Assembly: GCA_030837785.1 (NCBI GenBank)
Contig: JAUQYA010000102.1
Span: 1 to 31,919 of the forward strand
Reading direction: 5' to 3'
DNA from: Albidovulum sp.
Lineage (GTDB): Bacteria > Pseudomonadota > Alphaproteobacteria > Rhodobacterales > Rhodobacteraceae
DNA length: 31,919 bases
Shown here piece after piece: positions 17,218-25,440 of the stretch (the first letter of the stretch is position 1; each line of letters starts with the position of its first letter). A program made the position numbers and the translations under genes. Under the pieces are notes generated by a model. The model was not told where the DNA came from, did no database searches, and saw only the letters and a list, made by a program, of their open reading frames with translations.

Positions 17218-18890
17218 GATGCAAGCTCCTCCTGTTTTGCGTTGTTGCCGTTCTTGTCGTTTGTCTCGGCCCCGCCCATCGGGCGATCAGGGTCGATGTC
17301 GGGAATGGCGGCGATCAGCTCGGCCGTATAGGCGCGGGCGGGGCGCGCGAAGACCTGGGCTGACGGCCCGTCCTCGACGATCTCGCCGTGGTGCATGACC
17401 ACGACACGCTCGCACAGATTGCGCACGATGGCGAGGTCATGGGCGATGAACAGCAGCGTAAGCCCCTGCCGTTCGGCAAGTTCGCGGAACAGCGCCACGA
17501 TCTGCGCCTGGATTGTCACGTCGAGGGCCGCCACGCATTCGTCGGCCACGATCACCTTCGGGTTCACCGCGAGCGCCCGCGCGATCCCTGCGCGCTGACA
17601 CTGGCCGCCCGACAGGCTGCGGGGCCTGCGATCCGCCAGTTCGCGTTCCAGCCCCACCATGTCGAGCAGTTCGCCGATCCGTCCGGGGATGCGGTCATGC
17701 GGGGTTTCGCCCTGGCTGCGCAGCACCTCGGCCAGGGTCTGGGCCACGGTCATGCGGGGGTTGAGCGAATTGAACGGGTCCTGAAACACCATCGCCACGT
17801 CTGATCTGAGCGCCTTCAGCGCGACCGCCCGTTCGGACATGAGCGAGTGACCGGCAAAGACCACATCGCCCCCTGTCGCCCGGGTCAGGCCCATGATGGT
17901 CCGCGCCAGTGTGCTTTTGCCGGACCCGGATTCGCCGACGATCCCCACCGTCTCGCCCGGCCGGACCGAAAGCGACACGCCCCTGAGGGCACGAAACATC
18001 CGTTTCGGCCGCAGGAACCCGCCCCCCAGCGGAAAGGCCACCTCGAGCCCACGCACGTCGAATAGGGGCTGCGCCCCCTCGGCATCGTGGCGAAGGGGAT
18101 CCTCGGCATGGCTCAGGGAGGGGTGCGAGGCGACAAGCTGGCGCGTGTAGGGGTGGACCGGCGACGCGAGGAGCGCGCGTTTCTCGCCCACCTCGACAAG
18201 CCGGCCCCGCCGCATCACCGCGATCCGGTCGCAGGTCTGTGCCACCACGCCCAGATCATGGGTGATGAGGATGATCGACAGGCCCCGCCGGTCGCGCAGG
18301 TCCATCAGAAGCCGCAGGATCTGCGCCTGGATGGTGACGTCAAGCGCAGTGGTCGGCTCATCCGCGATCAGGATTCCGGGCTCGCAGGCCAGCGCCACGG
18401 CGATCATGGCGCGCTGGCGCATGCCGCCCGAAAACCGGTGGGCATAGCTCGAAAACGCCGCCCCGGGGTCGGGAAAGCCCACCTGGCCCAGCAGATCCAC
18501 CGCGGCGGCGCGGGCCGCCGCGCCGCTCAGCCCGCGGTGCTGGCCCAATCCTTCGCAGATCTGGCGACCGATGGTCATCACCGGGTCGAGGTGGCTCGTG
18601 GGGTTCTGGAAGATCATCCCGATCCGCCGACCCCGGATCGTGGCCATATCGGCGGTCAGGATGTCCTGCCCCTGAAGCCGCACCGCGCCCCCGGCCACAT
18701 GCAGCCTGAGCGACGGCAAGAGACCCATCACCGCCCGGCACAGCAGACTTTTCCCCGAGCCGCTTTCGCCGACAAGCCCGAGGATCTCGCCCTGCCCGAG
18801 CCCGACGGTGATGTGGTCGAGCAGCAGGCGATCCTCGTCCGCGTCGCGGAAAGCGACCGACAGGTTCGAAATCTCGAGGAGGGGGCTCAT
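17214..18890 (-). CDS. Peptide ABC transporter ATPase, DppD-DppF fusion (system 1)
   Basis: This 558-residue double ATPase has domain 1 with GESGSGKS, FSGGMRQR and ILIADEPTTALDV, and domain 2 with GESGSGKS, LSGGQCQR and VIVADECVAALDV. The Cys in the second signature and in the second Walker B region (DECVAALD) is a mild departure from the usual Q-R/Q and DEPTSALD. Each half carries the oligopeptide-type extension (HPYTRQLVAS; RAYTAELIAAIPD). The stop overlaps the binding-protein start, and the start overlaps the DppC-type stop (ATGA), so four transporter genes form one translationally coupled unit. It is shorter than the system 2 fusion because of shorter N- and C-terminal tails and linker. 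Confidence 0.95.
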   Translation of the reverse strand: MSPLLEISNLSVAFRDADEDRLLLDHITVGLGQGEILGLVGESGSGKSLLCRAVMGLLPSLRLHVAGGAVRLQGQDILTADMATIRGRRIGMIFQNPTSHLDPVMTIGRQICEGLGQHRGLSGAAARAAAVDLLGQVGFPDPGAAFSSYAHRFSGGMRQRAMIAVALACEPGILIADEPTTALDVTIQAQILRLLMDLRDRRGLSIILITHDLGVVAQTCDRIAVMRRGRLVEVGEKRALLASPVHPYTRQLVASHPSLSHAEDPLRHDAEGAQPLFDVRGLEVAFPLGGGFLRPKRMFRALRGVSLSVRPGETVGIVGESGSGKSTLARTIMGLTRATGGDVVFAGHSLMSERAVALKALRSDVAMVFQDPFNSLNPRMTVAQTLAEVLRSQGETPHDRIPGRIGELLDMVGLERELADRRPRSLSGGQCQRAGIARALAVNPKVIVADECVAALDVTIQAQIVALFRELAERQGLTLLFIAHDLAIVRNLCERVVVMHHGEIVEDGPSAQVFARPARAYTAELIAAIPDIDPDRPMGGAETNDKNGNNAKQEELAS

Positions 18891-19729
18891 TCATGCACCC
18901 CCATCAGGTCGGCCAGCGCGTCGCCCGTCAGCGAAAAGCCGAAAGCGAGCGTCACGATCGCAAGGCCGGGAAACAGCGTGATCCACCAGGCCTGGCTGAT
19001 GAAGCCCTGGGCCTCGGCCACCATCACCCCCCATTCGGCGACCGGCGGCTGCACGCCCAGCCCCAGATAGCTGATCGAGGCGCCGTTGAGCAGCACCAGC
19101 ACCGCGTCCGACATCACGAAGACCAGCGATCCGGCCAGCGCGTTGGGCAAGAGGTGGCGGAACATGATCCTGAGCCGCGAAAACCCCAGCGAGGCGGCGG
19201 CGACCGCGAAATCCTGCGATTTCAGCACCAGGATCTGCGCCCGGATCAGCCGCGCGTAGCTGACCCAGCCGACAAGGGCCATCGCGATGTAGAAGCTGGC
19301 AAGCCCGGGGCCGAGAATGGCGATGATCGACAGCATCAGCACAAGGAACGGGAAGGCCAGCACCACGTCGATGATGCGCATGAGCACCGCATCGACCCAG
19401 CCGCCGAAGAACCCCGCCACGGTGCCGACCCCGGTGCCGATCAGGAACGGGAATACCACCCCCAGCACGGCGATCTGAAGGTCGATCCGCGTGCCCCACA
19501 GGACGCGGCTGAACACGTCGCGGCCGAAGTTGTCGGTGCCGAAGGGATGGTCCCACGACGGCGGCATCAGCTTGGCCCCGGGGTTCTGGAGGATCGGGTC
19601 GAAAGGCGCGATCAGGGGGGCAAGCAGCGCAAGCGCCACGAAGCCGCCAAGGATCGCAAGGCCCGTGGCCAGCATCGGGCGGCGGCCGAAGCGCGCGCGA
19701 AGCGGTGGGGAAAGCGACAGGAGGCTCAC
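18887..19729 (-). CDS. Peptide ABC transporter permease, DppC type (system 1)
   Basis: This is a 280-residue permease with a first helix (LATGLAILGGFVALALLAPL), the DppC hallmark GTDNFGRDVFSRVLWG, and a five-helix core with the EAA loop AAASLGFSRLRIMFRHLLPN. The start is GTG at 19729, which overlaps the DppB-type stop (GTGA); AGGG lies about seven bases upstream. The stop overlaps the ATPase start. It pairs with the DppB-type protein to form the channel in the inner membrane. Confidence 0.93.
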   Translation of the reverse strand: MSLLSLSPPLRARFGRRPMLATGLAILGGFVALALLAPLIAPFDPILQNPGAKLMPPSWDHPFGTDNFGRDVFSRVLWGTRIDLQIAVLGVVFPFLIGTGVGTVAGFFGGWVDAVLMRIIDVVLAFPFLVLMLSIIAILGPGLASFYIAMALVGWVSYARLIRAQILVLKSQDFAVAAASLGFSRLRIMFRHLLPNALAGSLVFVMSDAVLVLLNGASISYLGLGVQPPVAEWGVMVAEAQGFISQAWWITLFPGLAIVTLAFGFSLTGDALADLMGVHE

Positions 19730-20664
19730 ATCTCCACCCTGGGATCGAGCGCGACCGTCAGGATGTCGGCCAGGAAGTTCGTCAGCACCGTGGCCAGCGC
19801 GAAGGCCAGCGCCACGCCCTGCACCACCATGTAGTCGCGGCTGAAGATCGCCCGCACCATCAGCTGGCCGAGCCCCGGCACGGCAAAGACGCTTTCCACC
19901 ACCACCGTGCCGCCGATCAGCCAGCCGATGTTGACGGCAAGCAGGTTCACCGTCGGCACCATCGCATTCGGCACCACATGGCGCCAGAACACCACGCCCT
20001 CGGGCATGCCGCGCGCGCGTGCCGCCGTGGCGACATCGGACGACAGCCCCGCGATCATCCCCGCCCGCAGGGATCGCGTGATGATCGCCGACAGCGACAG
20101 CGCGATGGTCAGACCGGGCAGGATCATGTGCTGGAGCCGTTCGGAAAGGGTCTCGCCATAGCCGGCCACCGGCAGCCAGTCGAGCCGCACCGAAAACAGC
20201 AGGATCAGCATCATCCCGAGCCAGAACGCGGGAAACCCGAGGCCCGCGGTCGAGACCAGCCGCACGGCATGGTCGGCCGCGCGGCCCTGCCGGCGGGCCG
20301 AGAGTGCCGCGAAGGGCACTGCGATCAACAGCGTCAGCACCACACCCGCGGCCACGAGCGCCAGCGTCGGCTCGATCCGCGTGGCGATCAGGCGCAGCAC
20401 GTCGATCTTGTAGACGACGGACTTGCCCATCTCGCCCTGCCCGAGGTTCTTGAGGAAATAGAGATATTGCACCCAGATCGGGTCATCGAGCCCGTATTGC
20501 GCGCGGATATTGACAATGGCGCTGGGCGTGGCGCGCGCGCCCAGAAGAACCCGCGCCGGATCGCCGGGAATCAGCCGCACCAGCACGAAGGTGATGACCG
20601 AAATGCCGAAAAGCACCGGCACAAGCTGAAGCGGACGCAAGAGGACGAAGCGGTAGCGATGCAT
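19726..20664 (-). CDS. Peptide ABC transporter permease, DppB type (system 1)
   Basis: This is a 312-residue permease. Its N-terminus (LLRPLQLVPVLFGISVITFV) and the LVRLIPGDPARVLLG segment are characteristic of DppB/OppB, followed by the sequence QYGLDDPIWVQYLYFLKNL and five core helices. The EAA loop is TAARARGMPEGVVFWRHVVP. ATG 20664 gives the standard N-terminus; the open frame runs on to 21351, but that part lies under the divergent aminopeptidase gene and is a shadow. The ribosome-binding site is weak. This is the first gene of the long minus-strand transcription unit, which includes system 1, the D-aminopeptidase and the hydrolase. Confidence 0.93.
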   Translation of the reverse strand: MHRYRFVLLRPLQLVPVLFGISVITFVLVRLIPGDPARVLLGARATPSAIVNIRAQYGLDDPIWVQYLYFLKNLGQGEMGKSVVYKIDVLRLIATRIEPTLALVAAGVVLTLLIAVPFAALSARRQGRAADHAVRLVSTAGLGFPAFWLGMMLILLFSVRLDWLPVAGYGETLSERLQHMILPGLTIALSLSAIITRSLRAGMIAGLSSDVATAARARGMPEGVVFWRHVVPNAMVPTVNLLAVNIGWLIGGTVVVESVFAVPGLGQLMVRAIFSRDYMVVQGVALAFALATVLTNFLADILTVALDPRVEM

Positions 20665-20929
20665 GGCGGCTGGCGTCGACTCGACAGGGCTGACCGGATG
20701 GGCGCCTCTCGGCCACAAGATTTCGCTTCGTGCCGCCCGATACCCAACCCGGCGGACTGTGGCACCCGGATTTGCGTGTTGCAAGTGCCGACCGCACACG
20801 TGGACGGATCGGAGGCTCCCGGTTTGCTGCCCCCTTCCCCCCGTCCCGGCCGAAGCGCCCGCCCCAACCGTCTTGCAATCAAGGCCTGCGGCACTATCAC
20901 TGGGCCGGTAGCGCAGACTTGGGGTCCAC
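20665..20929. promoter_or_regulatory. Divergent promoter region
   Basis: This 265-bp gap separates two diverging genes, so it must hold promoters for both the transporter/peptidase operon (minus) and the aminopeptidase (plus). On the plus strand TTGCAA (20873-20878) and TATCAC (20895-20900) with a 16-base spacer form a reasonable sigma-70 promoter, about 30 bases before the aminopeptidase ATG. No convincing minus-strand promoter could be picked out. Confidence 0.4.
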
Positions 20930-22453
20930 ATGTCCATCACCGTCACCACCGTTGCCCGACCCGATGAGGCGGCCGCCGATGCGGCACGGGTCGTCGTCCT
21001 CCTGAAGGCGGGGGCCGGGGGGCTTGGACCACGGGGCCGGGAGGTCGATGACCGGGCGGGGGGCGCCCTGTCGCGCGCGCTGGCCGCGCCCCGGCTCAAG
21101 GGCGAGGCAGGAGAATGCGTCGATGTTCTGTCCCCGGTCGGGCTGGAGGCGCGGCGCGTGATCGTTCTCGACCTTGGCGCGGCCGCCGCGCTGGCTCCGC
21201 TTGCGGCAACCCTTGCCGGCGCCGCACTGGCCCGCCGGCTGGAGGAGGAGGCCGAACCGGCGGCCACGCTGCTGTTCGACAGCTTTGACGGCAGCCCGGT
21301 TCCGCCGGGGGAGGTGCTTGCCCGGCTGGTCCTCGGAATGCGTCTGCGCAACTACCGCTTCCACATGATGCCCCGGGACGAAACCGCGCCCGATCTGGCG
21401 CTGACGGTGGTTGCCGATGCCCTGGACGCGGCGGCACTTGACCGCAGCGCCGCGCTCGCCGAAGGCGTGACGCTCGCCCGCAGCCTGGTGAACACCCCCG
21501 CAAGCCACCTTCACCCCGACAGTTTCGGCGCCCATCTCGGGCCGCTGCGGGCGGCGGGGATCACGGTCGAGGAACTGGAACGCCCCGATCTCGAACGCCT
21601 CGGCATGGGCGCGGTCCTTGCGGTCGGCAATGGCTCCGTCCGGCCGCCGCGGGTCTTCGTGCTGCAATACCGCGGGCCGGGGGCCGAAGGGGCGCCGCTG
21701 GCGCTGGTCGGCAAGGGCATCTGCTTTGACGCGGGCGGCCTTGCCATCAAGACCGGCCCGCAGATGTTCACCATGAAAGGCGACATGGCCGGCGCGGCGG
21801 CGGTGGCCGGCACCATGCTGGCGCTGGCGCAAAGGCGCGCGCCGGTGCATGTCGTCGGCGTGCTCGGCGTGGCCGAGAACATGCTCTCGGGCGCCTCCTA
21901 CAAGCCGGGTGATGTCGTCACCACGCTTTCGGGCCGCACGGTCGAGGTCTTCGACACCGATTGCGAGGGGCGCATGGTGCTGGCCGACGTGCTGCATTAC
22001 GCGGCGACGCGGTTCGAACCCAGGGCCATCGTCGATCTGGCGACGCTGACCTATTCGGTGATGCGCGGCCTTGGTCATGTCTTTGCCGGGCTCTTTGCCA
22101 CCGATGACGCTCTGGCCGACGGACTTCTTGCCGCAGGCGAGCGGGTGGGCGAAAGGTTCTGGCGCCTGCCGCTGGACCGGGCCTATGACAAGGCGCTGCG
22201 CTCGCCGATCGCCGATCTGCGCCAGCACGGCCGCGACCTTGAGGATGGCGATGCGCCGATGGCGGCGGCATTCCTGAGGCATTTCACCGAGGGGCGGCCC
22301 TGGGTCCATCTCGACATTGCCGGCAAGGAAATGACCGACGGGGATCTTCCGCTGGCCCGTCCGGGTGGCGTCGGCTTTGCGGTTCAGCTGCTCGAGGAAT
22401 GGATCGACGCGACCGCGATCGCGGGCAGGCCGGAAGTCACTTGCCAGGGGTGA
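20930..22453 (+). CDS. Leucyl aminopeptidase family protein (peptidase M17)
   Basis: This is a 507-residue cytoplasmic dinuclear-metal aminopeptidase. The catalytic half shows the M17 metal and catalytic positions: VGKGICFDAGGLAIK (Lys and Asp), MKGDMAGAAAV (Asp) and FDTDCEGRMVLAD, which corresponds to the signature NTDAEGRLVLAD with Asn replaced by Asp and Ala by Cys. The ligands Asp and Glu and the catalytic Arg of the signature are kept. The N-terminal half is the usual variable regulatory domain. M17 enzymes remove N-terminal residues from short peptides and usually act as hexamers. The ATG at 20930 follows TTGGGGTCCAC. It is divergent from the peptide transporter and D-aminopeptidase operon, so a joint role in using imported peptides is likely. 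Confidence 0.92.
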   Translation: MSITVTTVARPDEAAADAARVVVLLKAGAGGLGPRGREVDDRAGGALSRALAAPRLKGEAGECVDVLSPVGLEARRVIVLDLGAAAALAPLAATLAGAALARRLEEEAEPAATLLFDSFDGSPVPPGEVLARLVLGMRLRNYRFHMMPRDETAPDLALTVVADALDAAALDRSAALAEGVTLARSLVNTPASHLHPDSFGAHLGPLRAAGITVEELERPDLERLGMGAVLAVGNGSVRPPRVFVLQYRGPGAEGAPLALVGKGICFDAGGLAIKTGPQMFTMKGDMAGAAAVAGTMLALAQRRAPVHVVGVLGVAENMLSGASYKPGDVVTTLSGRTVEVFDTDCEGRMVLADVLHYAATRFEPRAIVDLATLTYSVMRGLGHVFAGLFATDDALADGLLAAGERVGERFWRLPLDRAYDKALRSPIADLRQHGRDLEDGDAPMAAAFLRHFTEGRPWVHLDIAGKEMTDGDLPLARPGGVGFAVQLLEEWIDATAIAGRPEVTCQG

Positions 22454-22637
22454 CGGGCCTGAAGGCCTTGCGCGCGGCCGGCGCTACGCAACGGCTTGCC
22501 ATCGAAGCGGGAGTTCAAATCGTCGCCGGCATCATGGCAGGGCAGGCAGCGGTGGAGGTTGCGGCTGCCTTTACCGTTTCGGTGCGCGGTGCGAAACTGG
22601 CGAGCCCGGTTCCGGGCGGGCGGGGAGCGGTTGCGTC
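22454..22637 (+). other. Gap with coding-like but unassigned plus-strand frame
   Basis: A frame beginning with GTG at 22450 (overlapping the aminopeptidase stop as GTGA) reads GLKALRAAGATQRLAIEAG and continues with an alanine/valine-rich hydrophobic stretch. It has G- and C-rich codon positions like a gene, but then runs on into the alternate frame of the next gene. I do not recognise it. It may be a decayed C-terminal fragment or chance. A small stem GCCCGG-TT-CCGGGC lies at 22604-22617. Confidence 0.25.
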
Positions 22638-23009
22638 ATGGCCATGCTTGTTCTCGAGGGTGTCATCCGCGACCGCGGCTCGAAATACGCGGTCTCGGGC
22701 GGCCCCTGCCGGTCCGGCAGTGAGGCGAAGGCGTTCGTCGCCGATCTCAAGCGCAGGAAGAAGTTCGCCAAGGCCACGCACAACTCCTGGGGGCTTCTGG
22801 CCGACAATGGTCCGCTCAAGGATGATGACGGCGAAAGCGGTGCCGGGGCGGTCATCCTGCGGATGCTCGAGCAGGCGAACCTGCGCAACCACGTCGTCGT
22901 CGTCACGCGCTGGTATGGCGGCAAGCACCTGGGCGGCGACCGGTTCCGCCATGTCCAGAACTGCGTTCGAACCTATTTCGACCGGATGACCGCGGAGGAT
23001 GCGCGATGA
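22638..23009 (+). CDS. IMPACT/YigZ-family (UPF0029) protein, N-terminal domain only
   Basis: This 123-residue protein carries the hallmarks of the UPF0029 N-terminal domain: DRGSKYAVSGGP, KFAKATHNSWGLLAD, DDDGESGAGAVILRML and VVVVTRWYGGKHLGGDRFRH. Escherichia coli YigZ is about 200 residues with a second ferredoxin-like domain; here that domain is absent and the protein ends shortly after the conserved core. The eukaryotic relative IMPACT regulates translation through GCN1/GCN2; the bacterial role is poorly defined. ATG 22638 was chosen because the family homology begins right after it and GGGGAG lies upstream; a second ATG at 22644 is possible. The longer upstream frame shows no family resemblance. 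Confidence 0.85.
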   Translation: MAMLVLEGVIRDRGSKYAVSGGPCRSGSEAKAFVADLKRRKKFAKATHNSWGLLADNGPLKDDDGESGAGAVILRMLEQANLRNHVVVVTRWYGGKHLGGDRFRHVQNCVRTYFDRMTAEDAR

Positions 23010-23159
23010 TCCCCTGCTCGGTTCTCGATCTCGCACCGGTCTCGAAACCGAGAACGCACGCCGGGCGCAAATGATCAAACCTTCCGCCAAAAAGCGTCAA
23101 ACCCACGCCGAAAGGGGCATCAGAGTCAGAAGAAACTTCGAAGATTTCGAGAATTTAAG
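23010..23159. other. Intergenic, partly A/T-rich; imperfect inverted repeats
   Basis: Two overlapping 7-bp inverted repeats are visible: CTCGGTT (23017-23023) with AACCGAG (23046-23052), and GTTCTCG (23021-23027) with CGAGAAC (23049-23055). They are mutually exclusive hairpins just after the YigZ-family stop codon. Neither has a T-run, so a Rho-independent terminator is not clear. The A/T-rich stretch at 23120-23159 is the 3' flank of the tRNA-Phe gene. Confidence 0.3.
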
Positions 23160-23235
23160 TGGTGCCCAGAGCCGGAATCGAACCAGCGACACGCGGATTT
23201 TCAATCCGCTGCTCTACCAACTGAGCTATCTGGGC
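23160..23235 (-). tRNA. tRNA-Phe (anticodon GAA)
   Basis: This is a 76-base tRNA with encoded CCA. The acceptor stem is GCCCAGA/TCTGGGC, with discriminator A. The D arm begins GCTCAGTTGGTAGAGC. The anticodon stem GCGGA/TCCGC encloses TTGAAAA with anticodon GAA, and the T arm contains GGTTCGATTCC. It lies downstream of yacG in the same direction, a common place for tRNA-Phe in this bacterial group. Confidence 0.97.
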
Positions 23236-23264
23236 ACCGGCGGCGCAGGGCGCCCGGCGGGCCG

Positions 23265-23293
23265 TGTTTAGGCGAGGGCGGCGGGCCTGTCCA
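23265..23293 (-). promoter_or_regulatory. Candidate sigma-70 promoter of tRNA-Phe
   Basis: On the minus strand TGGACA (23293-23288) and TAAACA (23270-23265) are separated by 17 bases. The -10 box ends 29 bases before the mature tRNA 5' end. The boxes are good for a G/C-rich genome, but this is pattern matching only. Confidence 0.4.
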
Positions 23294-23341
23294 GAGGCTT
23301 TTGGGAGGAAAACGCCTCCGGGGTCCAAACCGGGCCGCAAA

Positions 23342-23518
23342 TCAGTGCGGGCGCGGCGGCGGGTCCGGCCGGTCAGCCTCGTCGGGGAGGTCCTCCTCCT
23401 CGGCCGGGATCGCATAGGCGCCGGTCAGCCAGCGGCCGAGGTCGATGTCGGCGCAGCGTTTGCAGCAGAACGGCCGGTATTTCGGGTCGGCCGGCTTGCC
23501 GCAGATCGGGCAGGTCAT
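23342..23518 (-). CDS. yacG: DNA gyrase inhibitor YacG (zinc-finger protein)
   Basis: This is a 58-residue protein with the YacG zinc site: Cys3 and Cys6 in MTCPICGKP, and Cys18 and Cys22 in FCCKRC, followed by the conserved ADIDLGRWLTGAYAIP. The acidic and proline-rich tail (EEEDLPDEADRP) is typical. In Escherichia coli YacG binds GyrB and inhibits DNA gyrase. The ATG at 23518 overlaps the stop of the RNase E/G gene (ATGA), so translation is coupled. Confidence 0.95.
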   Translation of the reverse strand: MTCPICGKPADPKYRPFCCKRCADIDLGRWLTGAYAIPAEEEDLPDEADRPDPPPRPH

Positions 23519-24567
23519 TCGCGCGCCTCCCTGAGGATGAGGGCAAGAGGCAGCCGGTCGCGCTTGCGCTGGAGCTCGAAGTTGCCCAGTGGCGTCCATC
23601 CGGCGAGGCTCGTTTCCGCCGCCTCGCCCTTGAAGGCAAGGCGGATCTGCTGGTCGAGCACGGCGCGGTCCTTCTTCGGCATCGGCGCGAAATCCACCGT
23701 CACCTGGCCGCCGAGCCCCCTCAGCCGCAGCTGCCGCGGCAGATCGCGGGCGGCGGCGATGTTGGCCTTGAGGCTCGCCGCCGGCGAGGTGTCGGCGCCG
23801 GTGTTCACATCCACGGCGATGAGCGCGCGGGTCGCCTCGATCGCCATGTGGCCGCCGCCCGGCAGCGGCACCAGGGGCGAGAGGAGCGCGTCCAGCATCT
23901 CCTCGACGCCGTGCCGGGCGAAGGCGCCCTCGCCCTCGGCCACCTCGTCGGGCAGGGGCTCGGACCAGTCGCGCCAGGCTTCCTCGTGGGGGCCGGGGGC
24001 GGCGAGCAGAAGCTCGGGGCCCCCGCTCACATCGGCGATGACCGCCTCGGCCAGCGCGCGCGTCGCGGCGATGTCGGTGGCGACCTCGTCGTCCTCGGCC
24101 GCGTCGGCGGCCGACCGCAGGATCAGGCCGAAGTCCGACCCCGCCATCCCGGCGGTGGCGATCGCGGCCAGGCGGTCGCGCGCGGCCTCGTCGCGGATGC
24201 GGCGCGAGAGGTTCAGCCCCGGCGCGGCGGGGGTGATGATGCAGAGCCGGCTCTTGAACAGCACCCGCGTCGTCACCGGCAGGGCCTTGCCCGGTTCGGC
24301 GAAGCCCGCGACCTGGACGATGACCGGCTTGCCGGGCCCCAGCCCCTTGGTCTCGCGCAGGAAGCCCTTCTCGCCGCCCGGCAGCTTGACGAAGGCCCCA
24401 CCCTGGCCCTTCATCGGCCGGTCGAGCACGCCCCTGAGGATCGCGCCCGGCGCGAATCCCGCCGCCTCCCCGGCGTCGACAAGCAGATCCTGAAGCTGGC
24501 CGTCGACGATCAGCGCCGCCGCCTCGCGCCCGCGATACGCGCCCAGAACCACCACTCGGCCCTTCAT
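23515..24567 (-). CDS. Ribonuclease E/G family protein, short form
   Basis: This 350-residue protein aligns with the catalytic core of RNase G/E but is shorter than Escherichia coli RNase G (489 residues). Visible elements are an S1-like part (ILRGVLDRPMKGQGGAFVKL), LIAVDVNTGADTS with the first metal-binding Asp, and QLRLRGLGGQVTVDFAPM with the second. It lacks the long C-terminal scaffold of RNase E. The ATG at 24567 overlaps the maf stop (ATGA); the open frame extends beyond, but that is the maf region. The usual Rhodobacterales order infA-maf-RNase-yacG is present, which supports the call. Its RNA targets are unknown; a separate full-length RNase E is expected elsewhere. Confidence 0.9.
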   Translation of the reverse strand: MKGRVVVLGAYRGREAAALIVDGQLQDLLVDAGEAAGFAPGAILRGVLDRPMKGQGGAFVKLPGGEKGFLRETKGLGPGKPVIVQVAGFAEPGKALPVTTRVLFKSRLCIITPAAPGLNLSRRIRDEAARDRLAAIATAGMAGSDFGLILRSAADAAEDDEVATDIAATRALAEAVIADVSGGPELLLAAPGPHEEAWRDWSEPLPDEVAEGEGAFARHGVEEMLDALLSPLVPLPGGGHMAIEATRALIAVDVNTGADTSPAASLKANIAAARDLPRQLRLRGLGGQVTVDFAPMPKKDRAVLDQQIRLAFKGEAAETSLAGWTPLGNFELQRKRDRLPLALILREARE

Positions 24568-25148
24568 GCCTCCACCCCCTGGATATCGAGTCCGGCGGCT
24601 TCCAGCAGATGCGCCGTCTCGGCCACGGGCAGGCCCACCACGCCGGTGAAGGAGCCCTGAAGCCAGGGGATGAAAGCGCCGAAGCGGCCCTGGATCGCAT
24701 AGGCCCCGGCCTTGCCCCGCCATTCGCCGCTGGCGAGATAGGCGTTGAGTTCGCGGTCCGACAGCGGCTTGACCTTCACCACCGTCTCCACCACCCGCTC
24801 CCACAGCCTCTCGCCACGGCGCACCGCCACGGCGGTGATGACGCGGTGGCGCCGGCCCGACAGCGCCAGCAGGAACTCCGCCGCCTCGCCCGCGCTTTCC
24901 GGCTTGCCGAGGATGCGCCGGCCCAGCGCCACGGTCGTGTCGGCGCAAAGTACCACTTCGCCTGCGCCGCAGGCCACGGCGCGCGCCTTCTCCCGCGCCA
25001 TCCGCGCGCAATAGGGGCGCGGCAGCTCGCCCTTCAGGGGCGTCTCGTCGATGTCGGGGGCGCGCACCTCGTCGGGCGCCAGCCCGAGCTGCGCCAGAAG
25101 CTCGCGCCGCCTCGGGCTGGCCGAGCCGAGGATGAGGCGCGGTCGCAC
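24564..25148 (-). CDS. maf: Maf family nucleotide pyrophosphatase
   Basis: The protein has 194 residues, the usual length. It begins with LILGSASPRRRELL (the Maf signature), followed by DIDETP, the catalytic-acid region LCADTTVALGRRILGKP, SGRRHRVITAVAV and GKAGAYAIQG. Maf proteins hydrolyse non-canonical or canonical nucleoside triphosphates to monophosphates and have been linked to septum formation. The start is GTG at 25148, one base after the infA stop codon, with GAG upstream. Its stop overlaps the RNase start. It is part of a four-gene coupled cluster. Confidence 0.95.
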   Translation of the reverse strand: MRPRLILGSASPRRRELLAQLGLAPDEVRAPDIDETPLKGELPRPYCARMAREKARAVACGAGEVVLCADTTVALGRRILGKPESAGEAAEFLLALSGRRHRVITAVAVRRGERLWERVVETVVKVKPLSDRELNAYLASGEWRGKAGAYAIQGRFGAFIPWLQGSFTGVVGLPVAETAHLLEAAGLDIQGVEA

Positions 25149-25149
25149 C

Positions 25150-25368
25150 TCAGCGGAAGCGGTAGTTGATCCGCCCCTTGGTCAGGTCATAGGGCGTCAT
25201 CGTCACCTGAACCTTGTCGCCGGCCAGAACCCGGATGCGGTTCTTGCGCATCTTTCCTGCCATCGTGGCGATGATCTCATGGCCGTTTTCCAGCTCGACC
25301 CTGAACGTCGCGTTCGGCAGGAGTTCCTTCACGACGCCCGGAAATTCGAGACCTTCTTCCTTGGCCAT
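25150..25368 (-). CDS. infA: Translation initiation factor IF-1
   Basis: This is a 72-residue S1/OB-fold protein, exactly the family length. It begins MAKEEGLEFPGVVKE and contains LPNATFRVELENGH, GKMRKNRIRVLAGDKV and the end YDLTKGRINYRFR. IF-1 binds the ribosomal A site and helps IF-2 and IF-3 in initiation. I chose ATG 25368 because it gives the standard MAKEE start with GGAG five bases upstream; a GTG six bases earlier overlaps the ribosome-binding site. It starts the infA-maf-RNase-yacG unit. A weak promoter candidate (TTGAAT near 25444-25439, TTTAAC near 25419-25414) overlaps the end of the hydrolase gene upstream. Confidence 0.97.
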   Translation of the reverse strand: MAKEEGLEFPGVVKELLPNATFRVELENGHEIIATMAGKMRKNRIRVLAGDKVQVTMTPYDLTKGRINYRFR

Positions 25369-25440
25369 GTTCACTCCAAATTCGATCCTCCCCGAGCCTC
25401 GGCCCGGGCGCGCGTTAAATGCGCCGGAAAGACCGGGAAT

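Noticed and set aside
20665..21351. N-terminal extension of the DppB-type permease
   Set aside because: Located under the divergent aminopeptidase gene; family homology begins at the ATG at 20664.
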